A stretch of DNA of 64,000 nt from assembly GCF_016889765.1 (NCBI RefSeq), contig NZ_CP069533.1, positions 2,661,313 through 2,725,312 on the forward strand, read 5' to 3'. Every line of letters begins with the position of its first letter. Within the stretch, counting starts at the first letter, position 1. Under the pieces are notes generated by a model. That model saw nothing but the letters and a program-made list of their open reading frames with translations. It was not told the origin of the DNA and ran no database searches. Source of the DNA: Corynebacterium minutissimum (GTDB taxonomy: Bacteria > Actinomycetota > Actinomycetes > Mycobacteriales > Mycobacteriaceae). The position numbers were made by a program, and so were the translations under genes. This document shows positions 1 through 10,681 of this stretch, piece after piece.

Positions 1-2
1 TT

Positions 3-464
3 GCGAAGACGTCGACGAAGCCCTGGGAATACGAGGCCCGTTCACCTTTCCTTCGTAAGGTAGCGATCGTCTGGGTCATCCTTGTCATGGCGGCGCACCT
101 CTTCATGGGCTTCACTGTGGGCTTGTCTTTTACCGGTGCCAGCGTGACCACCATTGATAAATTCGCTTTCCCCGGCGTCGGCGTGCTGATTTCTGTGCTG
201 TCCTGGTTCGCCCTTACCCGTCCGCGCCTCCGCGCCAATTCTGACGGAGTGGAGGTTCGCAACATTGTGGGTACGCGTTTTTACCCCTGGCAGGTGATTT
301 ATGGCCTGTCCTTCCCGGAAGGTTCGCGCATGGCGCGCATCGAGCTGCCGGACTTCGAGTACGTTCCGGTGTGGGCGCTGCAATCCGGCGATAAGACTGA
401 CGTGATTCCGAAGGTGCGTTCCTTCCGCGACCTTGAAGCCCGCTACATGCCGCAGGATGACTAG
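3..464 (+). CDS. PH-domain membrane protein (Cfp6-like), 5' end outside window
   Basis: The frame is open from the first bases, so the true start lies upstream. The first in-frame ATG, at 87, is inside the first membrane helix. Two adjacent hydrophobic segments are followed by a soluble C-terminal domain with the pattern of bacterial PH (bPH) domains, as in M. tuberculosis Cfp6. Function is unknown; this class is usually an inner-membrane protein with the PH domain in the cytoplasm. The TAG stop overlaps the GTG start of uvrC by one base, which implies translational coupling. A similar small membrane protein precedes uvrC in other corynebacteria. Family assignment is by pattern recognition only. 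Confidence 0.75.
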   Translation, partial: AKTSTKPWEYEARSPFLRKVAIVWVILVMAAHLFMGFTVGLSFTGASVTTIDKFAFPGVGVLISVLSWFALTRPRLRANSDGVEVRNIVGTRFYPWQVIYGLSFPEGSRMARIELPDFEYVPVWALQSGDKTDVIPKVRSFRDLEARYMPQDD

Positions 465-2518
465 TGGCTGATCCCACGACCTACCGCCCGGCTCCTGGAA
501 GCATTCCTACGGACCCGGGCGTCTATAAATTCCGGGATGAGAACCGCCGCGTTGTCTACGTGGGCAAGGCAAAGAACCTCCGTGCACGTTTGTCCAACTA
601 CTTTCAGGACATCACGCAACTACATCCGCGGACCCGCCAGATGGTTCTCACAGCCGCGTCGGTGGAATGGACCGTGGTGGCCAGCGAAGTGGAAGCACTC
701 CAGCTGGAGTACACGTGGATTAAGCGCTTCGATCCGCGGTTCAATGTTATGTACCGCGATGATAAGACTTACCCCATGCTCGCGGTTTCGGTGGGAGAGA
801 CCATCCCACGCGCGTTCTTCCACCGTGGCCCGCGCCGCAAAGGCGTACGCTATTTCGGCCCGTATTCGCATGCGTGGGCAGTACGTGAGTCACTCGATCT
901 CCTTACCCGTGTGTTCCCCATGCGCACGTGCGCTAAAGGCGTGTACAACCGCCACGAGCGCCTAGGCCGGCCGTGTTTGTTGGGGTACATCGGCAAGTGC
1001 GACGCGCCCTGCATTGGCCGGGTCAGCCCTGAAGAACACCGCGAGACGGTGAACCAACTCATGAGCTTCATGAACGGCAACACCGCGCCCGTGCGCAAGC
1101 GGTTGACGCACGAGATGGAGGAAGCGTCGGAGAACCTAGAGTTCGAGCTGGCCGCACGGCTTCGTGATGACTTGGGAGCGATTGACAAGCTCATGGAACA
1201 GCAGGCCGTGGTGCTCTCTGATGGCACTGACGCCGACCTCATTGCGTTTTGTTCGGATGAGCTTGAAGCCGCGGTGCAGATTTTCCATGTGCGTGCCGGC
1301 CGTATTCGCGGCCAGCGCGGGTGGGTCGTAGAGCGATCAGGCGATCAGGCCACAACGGAGCCCATCGAGGAAGGCAAACCGGATCCCGGCCTGCCGGCAC
1401 TTATCCAGAATTTCCTTGTGCAGTTCTATTCCGATGCCGTTGACAGGCAGCGCCAAGAAGCCGCTGAGGACGCGAAACTGGAGCGCAGGGGAGTGGACCA
1501 AGAGTCCCACACCGAAATGCATCGCGGCAACCCTATACCGCGTGAAATCCTGGTGCAGGTCCCGCCGGAGGAGGCCGAGCAAGTCACGATCGTTTTGGAA
1601 GAATTACGCGGCGCCCACGTAGACCTGCGTGTCCCGCAGCGCGGCGATAAGCGCGCCCTCATGGAGACCGTGGAGCGCAACGCCAAGGAACAGCTGCGTC
1701 AGCACAAGCTCAAACGCGTAGGCGACCTCACCGCACGGTCGGCAGCATTGCAGGAACTGCAGGAAGCCTTAGGAATGGACTCCGCCCCGCTGCGCATCGA
1801 ATGTACGGATATCTCACACATCCAAGGCACCGACGTGGTGGCTTCTCTCGTTGTTTTCGAAGATGGACTCCCACGCAAGTCGGATTACCGCCGGTACCGC
1901 ATCAAAGAAGCCGCCGGTGATGGACACTCGAATGATGTAGCCTCCATTGCCGAGGTCACTCGACGCCGTTTCAAACACCACCACGATGACAAACGTGCCT
2001 TGCCTGATGAGGAGCTGGAGAACTCCACATTTGCTGAGGAACGCGTGCGTGAGGAATCCGCCAGCACGTCGACCCGCAGCTTCTATCCTCCACAACTCTT
2101 TATCGTCGATGGTGGCGCGCCCCAGGTTGCTGCTGCCCAGGCGGTCTTTGATGATCTGGGGATTGTCGATGTCACCCTGATTGGCTTGGCTAAGCGTCTG
2201 GAGGAGATTTGGGTTCCCGGTGACGATGAACCAGTCATTCTTCCACGTAGTTCACAGGCGCTATTCCTCCTTCAGCACCTGCGTGATGAGGCACACCGCG
2301 TGGCTATTACCTATCACCGTCAGCAGCGCTCAAAGCGGATGCGGACATCGGTGCTTGACTCCATACCGGGCTTGGGACCGCAACGCCGCACTGACTTAGT
2401 TAAACACTTCGGATCCGTGAAAAACCTCAAGGAAGCCAGCGTGGAGGATATCGCTGAGGTCAAGGGTTTTGGCCCGAAGCTCGCGCAGACGGTGTACGAC
2501 CACTTGCAGAAGTCCTAG
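464..2518 (+). CDS. uvrC: UvrABC excinuclease subunit C
   Basis: UvrC makes the dual incision in nucleotide excision repair after UvrA/UvrB recognise damage. The 684-residue product has the full domain order: N-terminal GIY-YIG nuclease (residues about 15-95, with PGVYKF and YVGKAKNL), cysteine-containing linker, UvrB-binding UVR motif (about 208-243), RNase H-like C-terminal nuclease (about 400-620, with CTDISH and FIVDGG acidic residues) and tandem helix-hairpin-helix (SIPGLG and VKGFGP). The start is a GTG overlapping the preceding stop. The acidic, His-rich insert around residues 500-535 sits where corynebacterial UvrC proteins commonly carry extra sequence. The stop codon lies in a small palindromic repeat at 2516-2536. 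Confidence 0.97.
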   Translation: MADPTTYRPAPGSIPTDPGVYKFRDENRRVVYVGKAKNLRARLSNYFQDITQLHPRTRQMVLTAASVEWTVVASEVEALQLEYTWIKRFDPRFNVMYRDDKTYPMLAVSVGETIPRAFFHRGPRRKGVRYFGPYSHAWAVRESLDLLTRVFPMRTCAKGVYNRHERLGRPCLLGYIGKCDAPCIGRVSPEEHRETVNQLMSFMNGNTAPVRKRLTHEMEEASENLEFELAARLRDDLGAIDKLMEQQAVVLSDGTDADLIAFCSDELEAAVQIFHVRAGRIRGQRGWVVERSGDQATTEPIEEGKPDPGLPALIQNFLVQFYSDAVDRQRQEAAEDAKLERRGVDQESHTEMHRGNPIPREILVQVPPEEAEQVTIVLEELRGAHVDLRVPQRGDKRALMETVERNAKEQLRQHKLKRVGDLTARSAALQELQEALGMDSAPLRIECTDISHIQGTDVVASLVVFEDGLPRKSDYRRYRIKEAAGDGHSNDVASIAEVTRRRFKHHHDDKRALPDEELENSTFAEERVREESASTSTRSFYPPQLFIVDGGAPQVAAAQAVFDDLGIVDVTLIGLAKRLEEIWVPGDDEPVILPRSSQALFLLQHLRDEAHRVAITYHRQQRSKRMRTSVLDSIPGLGPQRRTDLVKHFGSVKNLKEASVEDIAEVKGFGPKLAQTVYDHLQKS

Positions 2519-2536
2519 ATATCTGTAGATATCTAC
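2516..2536. repeat. Two copies of TAGATATCT with 10-bp period
   Basis: TAGATATCT occurs at 2516-2524 and 2526-2534. The second copy lies in the perfect 12-bp palindrome GTAGATATCTAC (2525-2536). The repeat begins in the uvrC stop codon and sits in the uvrC-rapZ gap. No T-run follows, so it is not an intrinsic terminator. It could be an operator or chance. Confidence 0.5.
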
Positions 2537-2633
2537 TGGGCCGCTCATCGCTCCGCACGAAGTTGCACCTCCGTCACGGTATCGTTGCCGTATTCACACC
2601 GAATCTTCAGGTGAGGTGGTAAGAATAGAGGCC

Positions 2634-3506
2634 ATGACGTTGTTTGATTCCCCGCCCATTTTGGTGACCGGCATGTCCGGTGGAGGCTTAACCTCGGCAG
2701 CCAAGGTGTTGGAGGATAAAGGCTACTATGTGGCCCACAACATTCCGCCGAAGGCCATCGTTGACCTGCTGAAACTTTGTGCACGCCCCGACTCGCCCGT
2801 GACCAAAATCGCGGCGGTGACGGATGTGCGCTCCCGCATGTTCCCGGGTTCCCTTCCGGAGACACTCGACGAGCTGGCAGAACTGGATATGAAACCCACG
2901 CTGCTCTTCCTCGATGCACGCGATGATGTCCTTATCCGCCGTTTTGATTCGGTGCGTCGAACGCACCCGCTCCAGGATGGTGAGACCCTCAAGGCAGGTA
3001 TCCAGCGTGAGCGCGTGGCGGTTCAAGACATCCGGAATCGTGCGGACATCATCATCGATACGACCAATCTGTCCATCCATGATCTGCGCCGAGCCATCGA
3101 GGCATCGTTCGGCGAGATGGGGCATGAACGCCAGCACGTAACGCTTGAGTCTTTCGGCTTCAAGCATGGCTCACCGCGTGATGCCGATCTTGTCGTCGAT
3201 GTGCGGTTCCTTCCCAATCCTTATTGGGTTCCGGAACTGCGCGGCTACCGGGGTACGGACGAGCCGGTGGCTGACTATGTGTTGTCACGTGACGCGGCGC
3301 AGCCTTTCATACAGAACTTCATTAACATGCTTGATTCCATGCTTACTGGCTACCGTCATGAAGGAAAGAACTTCATCACGGTAGGCATTGGCTGTACCGG
3401 TGGTCACCACCGCTCCGTTGCAATCACTGAAGAAATCGCACGCAGACTGCGCGAGCGCGGCGACATCGACGTCAGCACGCTGCACCGCGACATCAATCGC
3501 GATTAA
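2634..3506 (+). CDS. rapZ: RapZ/YvcJ-family nucleotide-binding protein
   Basis: RapZ-family proteins combine an N-terminal P-loop domain with a C-terminal domain; in E. coli RapZ is an adaptor controlling GlmZ/GlmS, while in actinobacteria the role is unclear. The 290-residue product has the family landmarks [34 protein letters not shown] and the C-terminal [12 protein letters not shown]. The Walker A loop reads GMSGGGLT, with Leu where a canonical P-loop has Lys (mycobacterial members have Arg). I chose the ATG at 2634 rather than the in-frame GTG at 2616 because a TAAGAA hexamer ends 8 nt upstream, as in leaderless genes. It heads the conserved rapZ-yvcK-whiA cluster. Confidence 0.93.
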   Translation: MTLFDSPPILVTGMSGGGLTSAAKVLEDKGYYVAHNIPPKAIVDLLKLCARPDSPVTKIAAVTDVRSRMFPGSLPETLDELAELDMKPTLLFLDARDDVLIRRFDSVRRTHPLQDGETLKAGIQRERVAVQDIRNRADIIIDTTNLSIHDLRRAIEASFGEMGHERQHVTLESFGFKHGSPRDADLVVDVRFLPNPYWVPELRGYRGTDEPVADYVLSRDAAQPFIQNFINMLDSMLTGYRHEGKNFITVGIGCTGGHHRSVAITEEIARRLRERGDIDVSTLHRDINRD

Positions 3507-3550
3507 TTTCACTCTCTCTCACACATCTCACATCGAAAGCCGGTACTTAC

Positions 3551-4537
3551 GTGACCCCAGCTCCTTCCCATATGGCCAGCCTTGGCGGTGGCCATGGTCT
3601 TTACCAAACCCTGTTGGCAGCTCGCCGCACAGGCGCCGAGGCAATCTCTGCCATCGTGACAGTGGCGGATGACGGCGGTTCTTCCGGTCGGCTTCGCCGT
3701 GAACTCGACATCATTCCACCCGGGGACCTGCGCATGGCATTAGCAGCGCTGTCGAGCGATTCCGAACAAGGTCAGCTGTGGGCGACTACCTTGCAGCACC
3801 GTTTCGGCGGCAATGGTGCCATGGCTGGCCACGCCGTGGGCAACCTGCTTATCGCCGGTTTGAGTGACGTGCTAGGCGATTTTCAGGCCGCGCTAGATGC
3901 CGTAGCTAAGCTCACAGACTCCGCCGGGCGCGTGCTTCCGTCCGTCAACCTTCCGCTCAATATTGAAGCGGATGTAGCCGGGCTTGACGACGACCCCCGC
4001 GTCATGCGCTCCGTTCGCGGTCAGGTCGCCGTTGCCTCGACGGTGGGGCAGGTACGCCGCGTGCGCATCATCCCGGAACGTCCGGAGGCAAACCAAGCAA
4101 CGCTCGATGCTCTACATGAGGCGGACATGATCACGTTGGGGCCTGGGTCGTGGTTTAGCTCTGTCTTGCCCCACGTTCTGGTTCCGGACATCGTGGAAGC
4201 CATTACCTCCTCTGACGCGTTGCGCGTTGTCGTGCTGAATCTGTCGGCAGAGCCAGGGGAGACCCAAGGTTTTTCTGCTGAGCGTCACCTTCACGTACTG
4301 GCACAACATGCTCCGAATCTGCGTGTCGACCGCGTCATCGTCGACAGTGAAAGCCTGCCAAATGAATCCGAGCGCGTGTTTGTCCAACGTGCTGCAAGCG
4401 TCTTGGGCGCAACGGCAGTCTTCCGCGACGTGTGCCAGATCGATGACAACGGGCAGATCCTTAACAAGCATTGTCCGGATAAGCTTGCTGCGGTGTTTAA
4501 CGAGCTCTATAACGAGTACGTTGGCGAGGCTGAATAG
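3551..4537 (+). CDS. yvcK: Gluconeogenesis factor YvcK/CofD-like
   Basis: YvcK/CuvA proteins bind UDP-sugars such as UDP-GlcNAc and are needed for cell-wall homeostasis and growth on gluconeogenic substrates; the fold is shared with the lactyl-transferase CofD. The 328-residue protein has the diagnostic LGGGHGLYQTL near the N terminus, VTVADDGGSSGRLRRE, PPGDLRMALAAL, and GHAVGNLLIAGL. The GTG start leaves about ten residues before the first glycine-rich loop, as is usual. An in-frame ATG at 3572 is possible but would shorten this segment. It sits 44 bp after rapZ. Confidence 0.92.
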   Translation: MTPAPSHMASLGGGHGLYQTLLAARRTGAEAISAIVTVADDGGSSGRLRRELDIIPPGDLRMALAALSSDSEQGQLWATTLQHRFGGNGAMAGHAVGNLLIAGLSDVLGDFQAALDAVAKLTDSAGRVLPSVNLPLNIEADVAGLDDDPRVMRSVRGQVAVASTVGQVRRVRIIPERPEANQATLDALHEADMITLGPGSWFSSVLPHVLVPDIVEAITSSDALRVVVLNLSAEPGETQGFSAERHLHVLAQHAPNLRVDRVIVDSESLPNESERVFVQRAASVLGATAVFRDVCQIDDNGQILNKHCPDKLAAVFNELYNEYVGEAE

Positions 4538-4676
4538 CCGCGGCGTGGACTAACTATTAGGTCCGGCAGCACGGTTCGGTAGGCCCCTAGCGTGCGCGTG
4601 TGCACGACTCGCACGTTAAACTATGGGGCACTCACAGCCGCATGGCGGCATCAACAGTCGAAAGGGGAGACACGAG

Positions 4677-5666
4677 GTGTCTGCGTCATTGACCAATCAG
4701 GTCAAGGAGGAGCTAACGGCGGTTTCCGTACCGCGACAGTCTGCCCGCGCGGCAGAAGTTGCCGCTATCTTGAGGTTCGCCGGTGAGCTACACGTTACTG
4801 GCGAGCGCGTGACCTATGACGTCGAGCTGGAGTCGAGCACGGTGGCCGACCGCCTCGTCACCGCTCTTGATGAGCTGTATTCCATCACTGCCACGACGAA
4901 TTTGGCGGGCCCTGCGTCCTCGTCAAAAAAGAACCGCATTCAGGTGCGGATTACGTCTGGGGCGAAGGAACTGACCCGCCGTCTCGGCCTCGTGACGCGT
5001 TCTGGCCACCCAGTAGTAGGCCTGCCACCACAGGTTATCTCCGGCTCTATCGCAGACAATGAGGCTGCGTGGCGTGGAGCATTCTTGGCGCAGGGCTCTC
5101 TTACTGAGCCGGGTCGTTCTTCGGCTCTGGAAGTTACTTGCCCCTGCCAAGAGGCGGCACTGGCGCTCGTGGGTTGTGCTCGTCGCCTTGGAGTGTCGGC
5201 TAAGACGAAGGAAACTCGCGGTGCGGACCGTGTTGTGGTGCGTGACGGCGACGCTATCGGTGCACTGTTGACCCGTATGGGCGCGCAAGAAACGCGCTTG
5301 ACATGGGAGAAGAAGCGCATTCAACGCGAAGCTCATGACACGTCCCGTCGTCTCGACAACTTTGACGATGCCAACCTGCGTCGCTCGGCACGTGCGGCTG
5401 TCACTGCGGCTGCCCGTGTAGAGCGCGCAATGGTGATTTTGGGCGATGACGTACCTGAGCACCTAGCGGATGCAGGCCGTTTGCGCGTTCAGCACCGTGA
5501 AGCCTCCCTGGAAGAGCTAGGCCGCCTAGCGGACCCGCCGATGACCAAAGACGCGGTTGCAGGCCGTATTCGGCGACTGCTGTCCATGGCGGATAAGCGC
5601 GCGAAAGAGCTAGGGGTCCCCGACACAACGAAGTCCGTAACCGAGGACCTTTTTAACGATGCCTAA
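4677..5666 (+). CDS. whiA: DNA-binding protein WhiA
   Basis: WhiA is a conserved actinobacterial/Gram-positive DNA-binding protein with a LAGLIDADG homing-endonuclease-like N-terminal domain that has lost nuclease activity and a C-terminal helix-turn-helix. In Streptomyces it works with WhiB in sporulation septation; in corynebacteria it probably influences division genes. Visible landmarks are the N-terminal [26 protein letters not shown] and the HTH region [20 protein letters not shown]. The longer in-frame ATG at 4623 is rejected: GTG 4677 has a good Shine-Dalgarno (aaaggggaga, 4661-4670) and gives 329 residues, near the family norm. Third gene of the rapZ-yvcK-whiA cluster, with its own upstream gap of 139 bp. 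Confidence 0.95.
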   Translation: MSASLTNQVKEELTAVSVPRQSARAAEVAAILRFAGELHVTGERVTYDVELESSTVADRLVTALDELYSITATTNLAGPASSSKKNRIQVRITSGAKELTRRLGLVTRSGHPVVGLPPQVISGSIADNEAAWRGAFLAQGSLTEPGRSSALEVTCPCQEAALALVGCARRLGVSAKTKETRGADRVVVRDGDAIGALLTRMGAQETRLTWEKKRIQREAHDTSRRLDNFDDANLRRSARAAVTAAARVERAMVILGDDVPEHLADAGRLRVQHREASLEELGRLADPPMTKDAVAGRIRRLLSMADKRAKELGVPDTTKSVTEDLFNDA

Positions 5667-5712
5667 GGAATGTTAATGCCCGTTCGGACATTAGTCTGAC
5701 GGATTTTTGCGA

Positions 5713-5755
5713 AGCCACCCTGAATGTATGTCTGGGTGGTTTCACTAGTTTTTGG
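5713..5755 (+). terminator. Possible terminator after whiA
   Basis: CCACCC (5715-5720) pairs with GGGTGG (5734-5739), extended by one A-T and one G-T pair, with a 13-nt loop. A T-rich stretch (ggtttcactagtttttgg) follows. The stem is short, so confidence is moderate. Confidence 0.4.
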
Positions 5756-7061
<1,306 letters not shown>

Positions 7062-7108
7062 GGCTTCGGCGCCTTTAGATGACCACAGTGATAGCGCTGT
7101 GACTACTC

Positions 7109-7153
7109 CGGCCCATGCGCCACGCCCTTTCTATCGTGGCGTGCGCTGGGCCG
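7109..7153. repeat. Long imperfect inverted repeat between gapA and pgk
   Basis: The left arm CGGCCCA (7109-7115) plus GCCACG (7119-7124) pairs with CGTGGC (7135-7140) plus TGGGCCG (7147-7153), leaving a 3/6-nt internal loop and a 10-nt apical loop. No T-run follows. Its position suggests an mRNA processing or stability element, or a partial attenuator between gapA and pgk. Downstream, TAACCT near 7211 could be a -10 for a pgk promoter. Confidence 0.6.
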
Positions 7154-7252
7154 GTCGTCGTCTGTGGGGGTGACGAGGATGCACCCTCCCACACTTCTTA
7201 ACTGAATACCTCTAACCTTTAGCTTGAACATTGACCATTAAAGGAGAACACC

Positions 7253-8470
7253 ATGGCTTTCAAGACTTTGGATGACCTGCTCGCGGAAGGCGTCGAGGGC
7301 CGTCACGTCCTCGTCCGCTCGGATTTCAACGTCCCATTGGATGATGAAGGAAACATCACTGACTCCGGCCGCATCACCGCGTCTCTGCCCACCATCAAGG
7401 CTCTCGTAGAGGGCGGCGCCAAGGTAATCCTGTCCGCTCACCTTGGCCGACCGAAGGGTGAGGCCAACCCGAAGTACTCCTTGGCGCCAGTTGCTGAGGC
7501 GTTGTCCGAAGCCCTCGACCAGTACGTGGCGCTCGCTGGCGATGTCAGCGGGGAAGACGCTCACGAGCGTGCCAACGGCCTCAACGATGGCGATGTACTC
7601 CTGCTGGAGAACGTTCGCTTCGATGCTCGTGAAACCTCCAAGGATGAGGCAGAACGCGGCGCCTTCGCCGATGAACTCGTTGCTCTAGCTGCCGACAACG
7701 GTGCTTTCGTTTCCGACGGTTTCGGCGTTGTTCACCGCGCTCAGGCTTCCGTGTACGACGTGGCCAAGCGCCTTCCTGCCTACGCCGGAAAGCTCGTTCA
7801 GAAGGAAGTAGAGACCCTTGCTGCTGTAGCTAAGGAGCCGGAGCACCCCTACGTCGTCGTTCTCGGCGGCGCCAAGGTTTCCGACAAGCTCGGCGTCATT
7901 GAGGCGCTAGCTGGCAAGGCCGACAAGGTCATCATCGGCGGCGGCATGTGTTACACCCTTCTGGCAGCACAGGGTTACAACGTACAGAACTCCCTGCTGC
8001 AGGAAGACCAGATTGACAATTGCAAGGATCTGCTCGAGCGCTTCGGCGACAAGATTGTCTTGCCAGTCGACCTTGTTGCTGCCACCGAGTTCAATGCAGA
8101 GGCCGAGAACAAGGTCGTCGCCCTGGATGGCATTCCGGAGGGCTGGATGTCCCTCGACATTGGACCGGAGTCCGTGAAGAAGTTCGACGAGGTCATCGCC
8201 ACCTCCAAGACTGTCTTCTGGAATGGCCCCATGGGCGTCTTCGAGATGGAGGCTTTCTCTAAGGGCACCGCTGGCGTGGCACAGTCCATCATCGATGCCA
8301 CCGCTAATAGTGGCTCCTTCACCGTCGTCGGTGGCGGCGACTCCGCTGCCTCCGTCCGGCTGTTGGAGCTGGACGAGGATGGTTTCTCCCACATTTCCAC
8401 CGGTGGCGGCGCATCCCTCGAGTTCCTTGAAGGTAAGGAACTGCCAGGCGTCAAGGTCCTCGAGTCCTAA
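7253..8470 (+). CDS. pgk: Phosphoglycerate kinase
   Basis: Transfers the acyl phosphate of 1,3-bisphosphoglycerate to ADP, giving ATP and 3-phosphoglycerate. The 405-residue protein shows the PGK signature [11 protein letters not shown], the substrate-binding [22 protein letters not shown], the nucleotide-binding WNGPMGVFE and the C-terminal GGGDSAASV. The ATG start is preceded by aaaggag at 7240-7246. It lies 191 bp after gapA, in a gap containing a strong hairpin, and 38 bp before tpiA, so pgk and tpiA should be co-transcribed. Confidence 0.98.
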   Translation: MAFKTLDDLLAEGVEGRHVLVRSDFNVPLDDEGNITDSGRITASLPTIKALVEGGAKVILSAHLGRPKGEANPKYSLAPVAEALSEALDQYVALAGDVSGEDAHERANGLNDGDVLLLENVRFDARETSKDEAERGAFADELVALAADNGAFVSDGFGVVHRAQASVYDVAKRLPAYAGKLVQKEVETLAAVAKEPEHPYVVVLGGAKVSDKLGVIEALAGKADKVIIGGGMCYTLLAAQGYNVQNSLLQEDQIDNCKDLLERFGDKIVLPVDLVAATEFNAEAENKVVALDGIPEGWMSLDIGPESVKKFDEVIATSKTVFWNGPMGVFEMEAFSKGTAGVAQSIIDATANSGSFTVVGGGDSAASVRLLELDEDGFSHISTGGGASLEFLEGKELPGVKVLES

Positions 8471-8508
8471 TCCACTACGTTTAAGCGCAACCTGTAGAAA
8501 GGCACATC

Positions 8509-9288
8509 ATGGCACGCACCCCACTTATTGCCGGCAACTGGAAGATGAACCTCGACCACAAGGAAGCCATCGGCTCCCTGCAGAAGTTTGCCTTCGCACT
8601 GCCTAAGGACTACTACGAGAAGGTCGACGTAGCCTTTATGGTTCCGTTCACCGATATCCGTACCGTGCAGACCCTTGTCGATGGGGACGACCTCAAGTTC
8701 ACCTATGGTTCCCAGGACATCTCCAAGCACGAGTCCGGCGCCTACACCGGTGAAGTCTCTGGCAAGATGCTCTCTGCTCTGGGCTGCTCGTGGGCCGTCG
8801 TTGGCCACTCTGAGCGTCGCCAATACCACGGCGAGACCGACAAGCTCGTAGCTGAGAAAGCTGCCGCAGCCCTGGCCAATGGCATCAGCCCTATTGTCTG
8901 CGTAGGCGAGCCACTTGACGTTCGCGAAAAGGGCACTCACGTTGATTACGTGGTAACGCAGACCCGAAACTCGCTGGAAGGCCTGTCCGCCGAAGACCTA
9001 GCCAAGACTGTAATCGCCTACGAGCCAGTATGGGCCATCGGTACCGGCAAGGTGGCCTCTGCTGATGACGCCCAGGAGGTGTGCGCGGCTATCCGTGACC
9101 TCGTCCGCGAGCTTGGTGGCGATGAGGTCGCTGAGAGCATCCGCATTCTCTACGGCGGCTCCGTCAAGGTTGACTCCGTTGCTGAGATCGTGGGCAAGCC
9201 GGACGTTGATGGCGGTCTGGTTGGCGGCGCATCGCTCAAGGGCGAGGAGTTTGCCAAGCTGGCAGCCAACGCAGCCTCGGATGCCTAA
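8509..9288 (+). CDS. tpiA: Triosephosphate isomerase
   Basis: Interconverts dihydroxyacetone phosphate and glyceraldehyde 3-phosphate. The 259-residue protein carries the substrate lysine in NWKMN, the catalytic histidine in VVGHSERRQ, the catalytic glutamate in [11 protein letters not shown] (flexible loop GTGK follows) and the phosphate-binding YGGSVK. Shine-Dalgarno gaaagg precedes the ATG. It ends the glycolytic cluster: a strong terminator follows at 9334-9366, and ppc, next in C. glutamicum, is missing. Confidence 0.98.
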   Translation: MARTPLIAGNWKMNLDHKEAIGSLQKFAFALPKDYYEKVDVAFMVPFTDIRTVQTLVDGDDLKFTYGSQDISKHESGAYTGEVSGKMLSALGCSWAVVGHSERRQYHGETDKLVAEKAAAALANGISPIVCVGEPLDVREKGTHVDYVVTQTRNSLEGLSAEDLAKTVIAYEPVWAIGTGKVASADDAQEVCAAIRDLVRELGGDEVAESIRILYGGSVKVDSVAEIVGKPDVDGGLVGGASLKGEEFAKLAANAASDA

Positions 9289-9333
9289 GCATTGACGCAC
9301 TCACGCAGCAGCGCTAAACAGCTGCACTAGCGT

Positions 9334-9366
9334 TAAGCGGGTCGGAATGGTTTCCGGCCCGCTTTA
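9334..9366 (+). terminator. Terminator after tpiA
   Basis: The stem TAAGCGGG-CGGAA pairs with TTCCGG-CCCGCTTTA around a 3-nt loop, giving a long GC-rich stem ending in TTTA. It closes the glycolytic transcript before secG. A TAGCAT hexamer at 9372-9377 may be the secG -10. Confidence 0.75.
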
Positions 9367-9486
9367 TGGTGTAGCATCGAGGAATATCCTGCGCTGGCTG
9401 GATGCTTCAGGCACCTCGAGTAGTGCCGTCTTGATGCCGCGCAACCATTAGCAAACGTCTTAACCGTGTAAACAAGGAACTATTTC

Positions 9487-9720
9487 ATGATCTTGGCACT
9501 GGAAATCATCCTGGTGATTGCCGCAATCCTTATGTCCATCTTCGTGCTGTTGCACAAGGGCAAGGGCGGCGGCCTGTCGAGCCTTTTCGGCGGCGGTGTG
9601 CAGTCCAACCTTTCTGGTTCCACCGTGGTGGAGAAGAACCTTGATCGCTACACCGTGGTCATGGTCATTATCTGGCTCGCCTGCATCGTGGCGCTGAACC
9701 TGCTTCAGGCATACAGCTAG
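9487..9720 (+). CDS. secG: Preprotein translocase subunit SecG
   Basis: SecG is the small accessory subunit of the SecYEG channel in the cytoplasmic membrane. The 77-residue protein has two transmembrane helices (about residues 1-20 and 55-75) flanking the conserved loop HKGKGGGLSSLFGGG with a following NLSGSTVVEKNLDR, which are diagnostic. Start ATG follows a weak caaggaac Shine-Dalgarno. In related corynebacteria secG lies near the gap-pgk-tpi cluster, as here. A strong terminator follows at 9769-9813. Confidence 0.95.
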   Translation: MILALEIILVIAAILMSIFVLLHKGKGGGLSSLFGGGVQSNLSGSTVVEKNLDRYTVVMVIIWLACIVALNLLQAYS

Positions 9721-9768
9721 AACGGTCACCATCCCGCGCGCTATGTGCATGCGGGCGGCACAGCCACA

Positions 9769-9813
9769 CAACGCCGCGACCCCCTCTAAGAGAAGGTGGG
9801 GTCGCGGCGTTTG
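9769..9813 (+). terminator. Terminator after secG, facing pgl
   Basis: AACGCCGCGACCCC (about 9770-9784) is perfectly complementary to GGGGTCGCGGCGTT (about 9798-9811) with a 13-nt loop, followed by TTTGTCTAT. It separates the convergent secG and pgl genes. Confidence 0.8.
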
Positions 9814-9875
9814 TCTATATCGTGAGAGCCCCCAGGCGGGGCTACTTTCTTGCACAAGCCTCAGTAGGCCAGGCC

Positions 9876-10637
9876 CTAGAGCTCCGTGGCAGCGCTGTCA
9901 GCGAGGAAGAGAATCGTTTCCTCGGTACCGTGGGCACCGGCAGCGGGCCAGTCCTCAGCAGAGGCACCGGCGACGAGATGCGCAGCGGCCTCTGCCTTTT
10001 CTTCGCCCGCGACGAGGAACCAAACGCGCTGCGAACGGTTGATGGCAGGATACGTTAGCGTGACACGCTCAGCTGGTGGCTTGGGCGAGTCATGGACTGC
10101 GAAGGCAAAGTCCTTGTCTTCATACACGGCCTCTGCGTGCGGGAATATCGAATTAATGTGGCCTTCTCCGCCCATGCCGAGCAGGTGGAGATCAAAACCT
10201 TCCGGGGCAAATTCGCGAATCTCGCCTTCATAGGCCTGCGCTGCGTGCTCCATCGATATAGCGCCGAGATCGTAGCCATGGATGTGATGTTCAGGAATAC
10301 CCACGTGGCTGAGGAGTGCTTCCCGGGCTTGGCCCTCGTTGGAATCCGGGTCCGTGGCGGGCACATTGCGCTCATCACCAAAGAAAACGTGAACGCGCGT
10401 CCAATCCACCGCAAGAGCAGGGAAATCGGGTCCCTGCGTCTTGGCAGCTTGGTCCAAGCGCGCTAGCTCGCGAAGGAGACCAATCCCCGCGCCGCCACCG
10501 GTGAGCACTACGCGAGCGACGCCGTCCTTATGCAAGCCACCGCCTGGGGCCTGGACTGCCGCGATCGCATCAACAAACGCGAGGGCGGCGGAGGATATGA
10601 GCTCGTCTACATCGCTGACGCGGTGAAGAGTAACCAT
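9876..10637 (-). CDS. pgl: 6-phosphogluconolactonase
   Basis: Hydrolyses 6-phosphoglucono-delta-lactone to 6-phosphogluconate, the second oxidative step of the pentose phosphate pathway. The 253-residue protein shows the DevB/SOL family blocks LTGGGAGIGLL, FFGDERNVPATDPDSN, HLLGMGGEGHINSIFP and LTYPAINRS. The ATG is preceded by a gaaggat Shine-Dalgarno. It is the last gene of the tkt-tal-zwf-opcA-pgl operon, 44 bp after opcA. Confidence 0.95.
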   Translation of the reverse strand: MVTLHRVSDVDELISSAALAFVDAIAAVQAPGGGLHKDGVARVVLTGGGAGIGLLRELARLDQAAKTQGPDFPALAVDWTRVHVFFGDERNVPATDPDSNEGQAREALLSHVGIPEHHIHGYDLGAISMEHAAQAYEGEIREFAPEGFDLHLLGMGGEGHINSIFPHAEAVYEDKDFAFAVHDSPKPPAERVTLTYPAINRSQRVWFLVAGEEKAEAAAHLVAGASAEDWPAAGAHGTEETILFLADSAATEL

Positions 10638-10681
10638 GGTGCAGAGCGATCCTTCGTGAAAACTATCGAGGTTCAGTTTCT

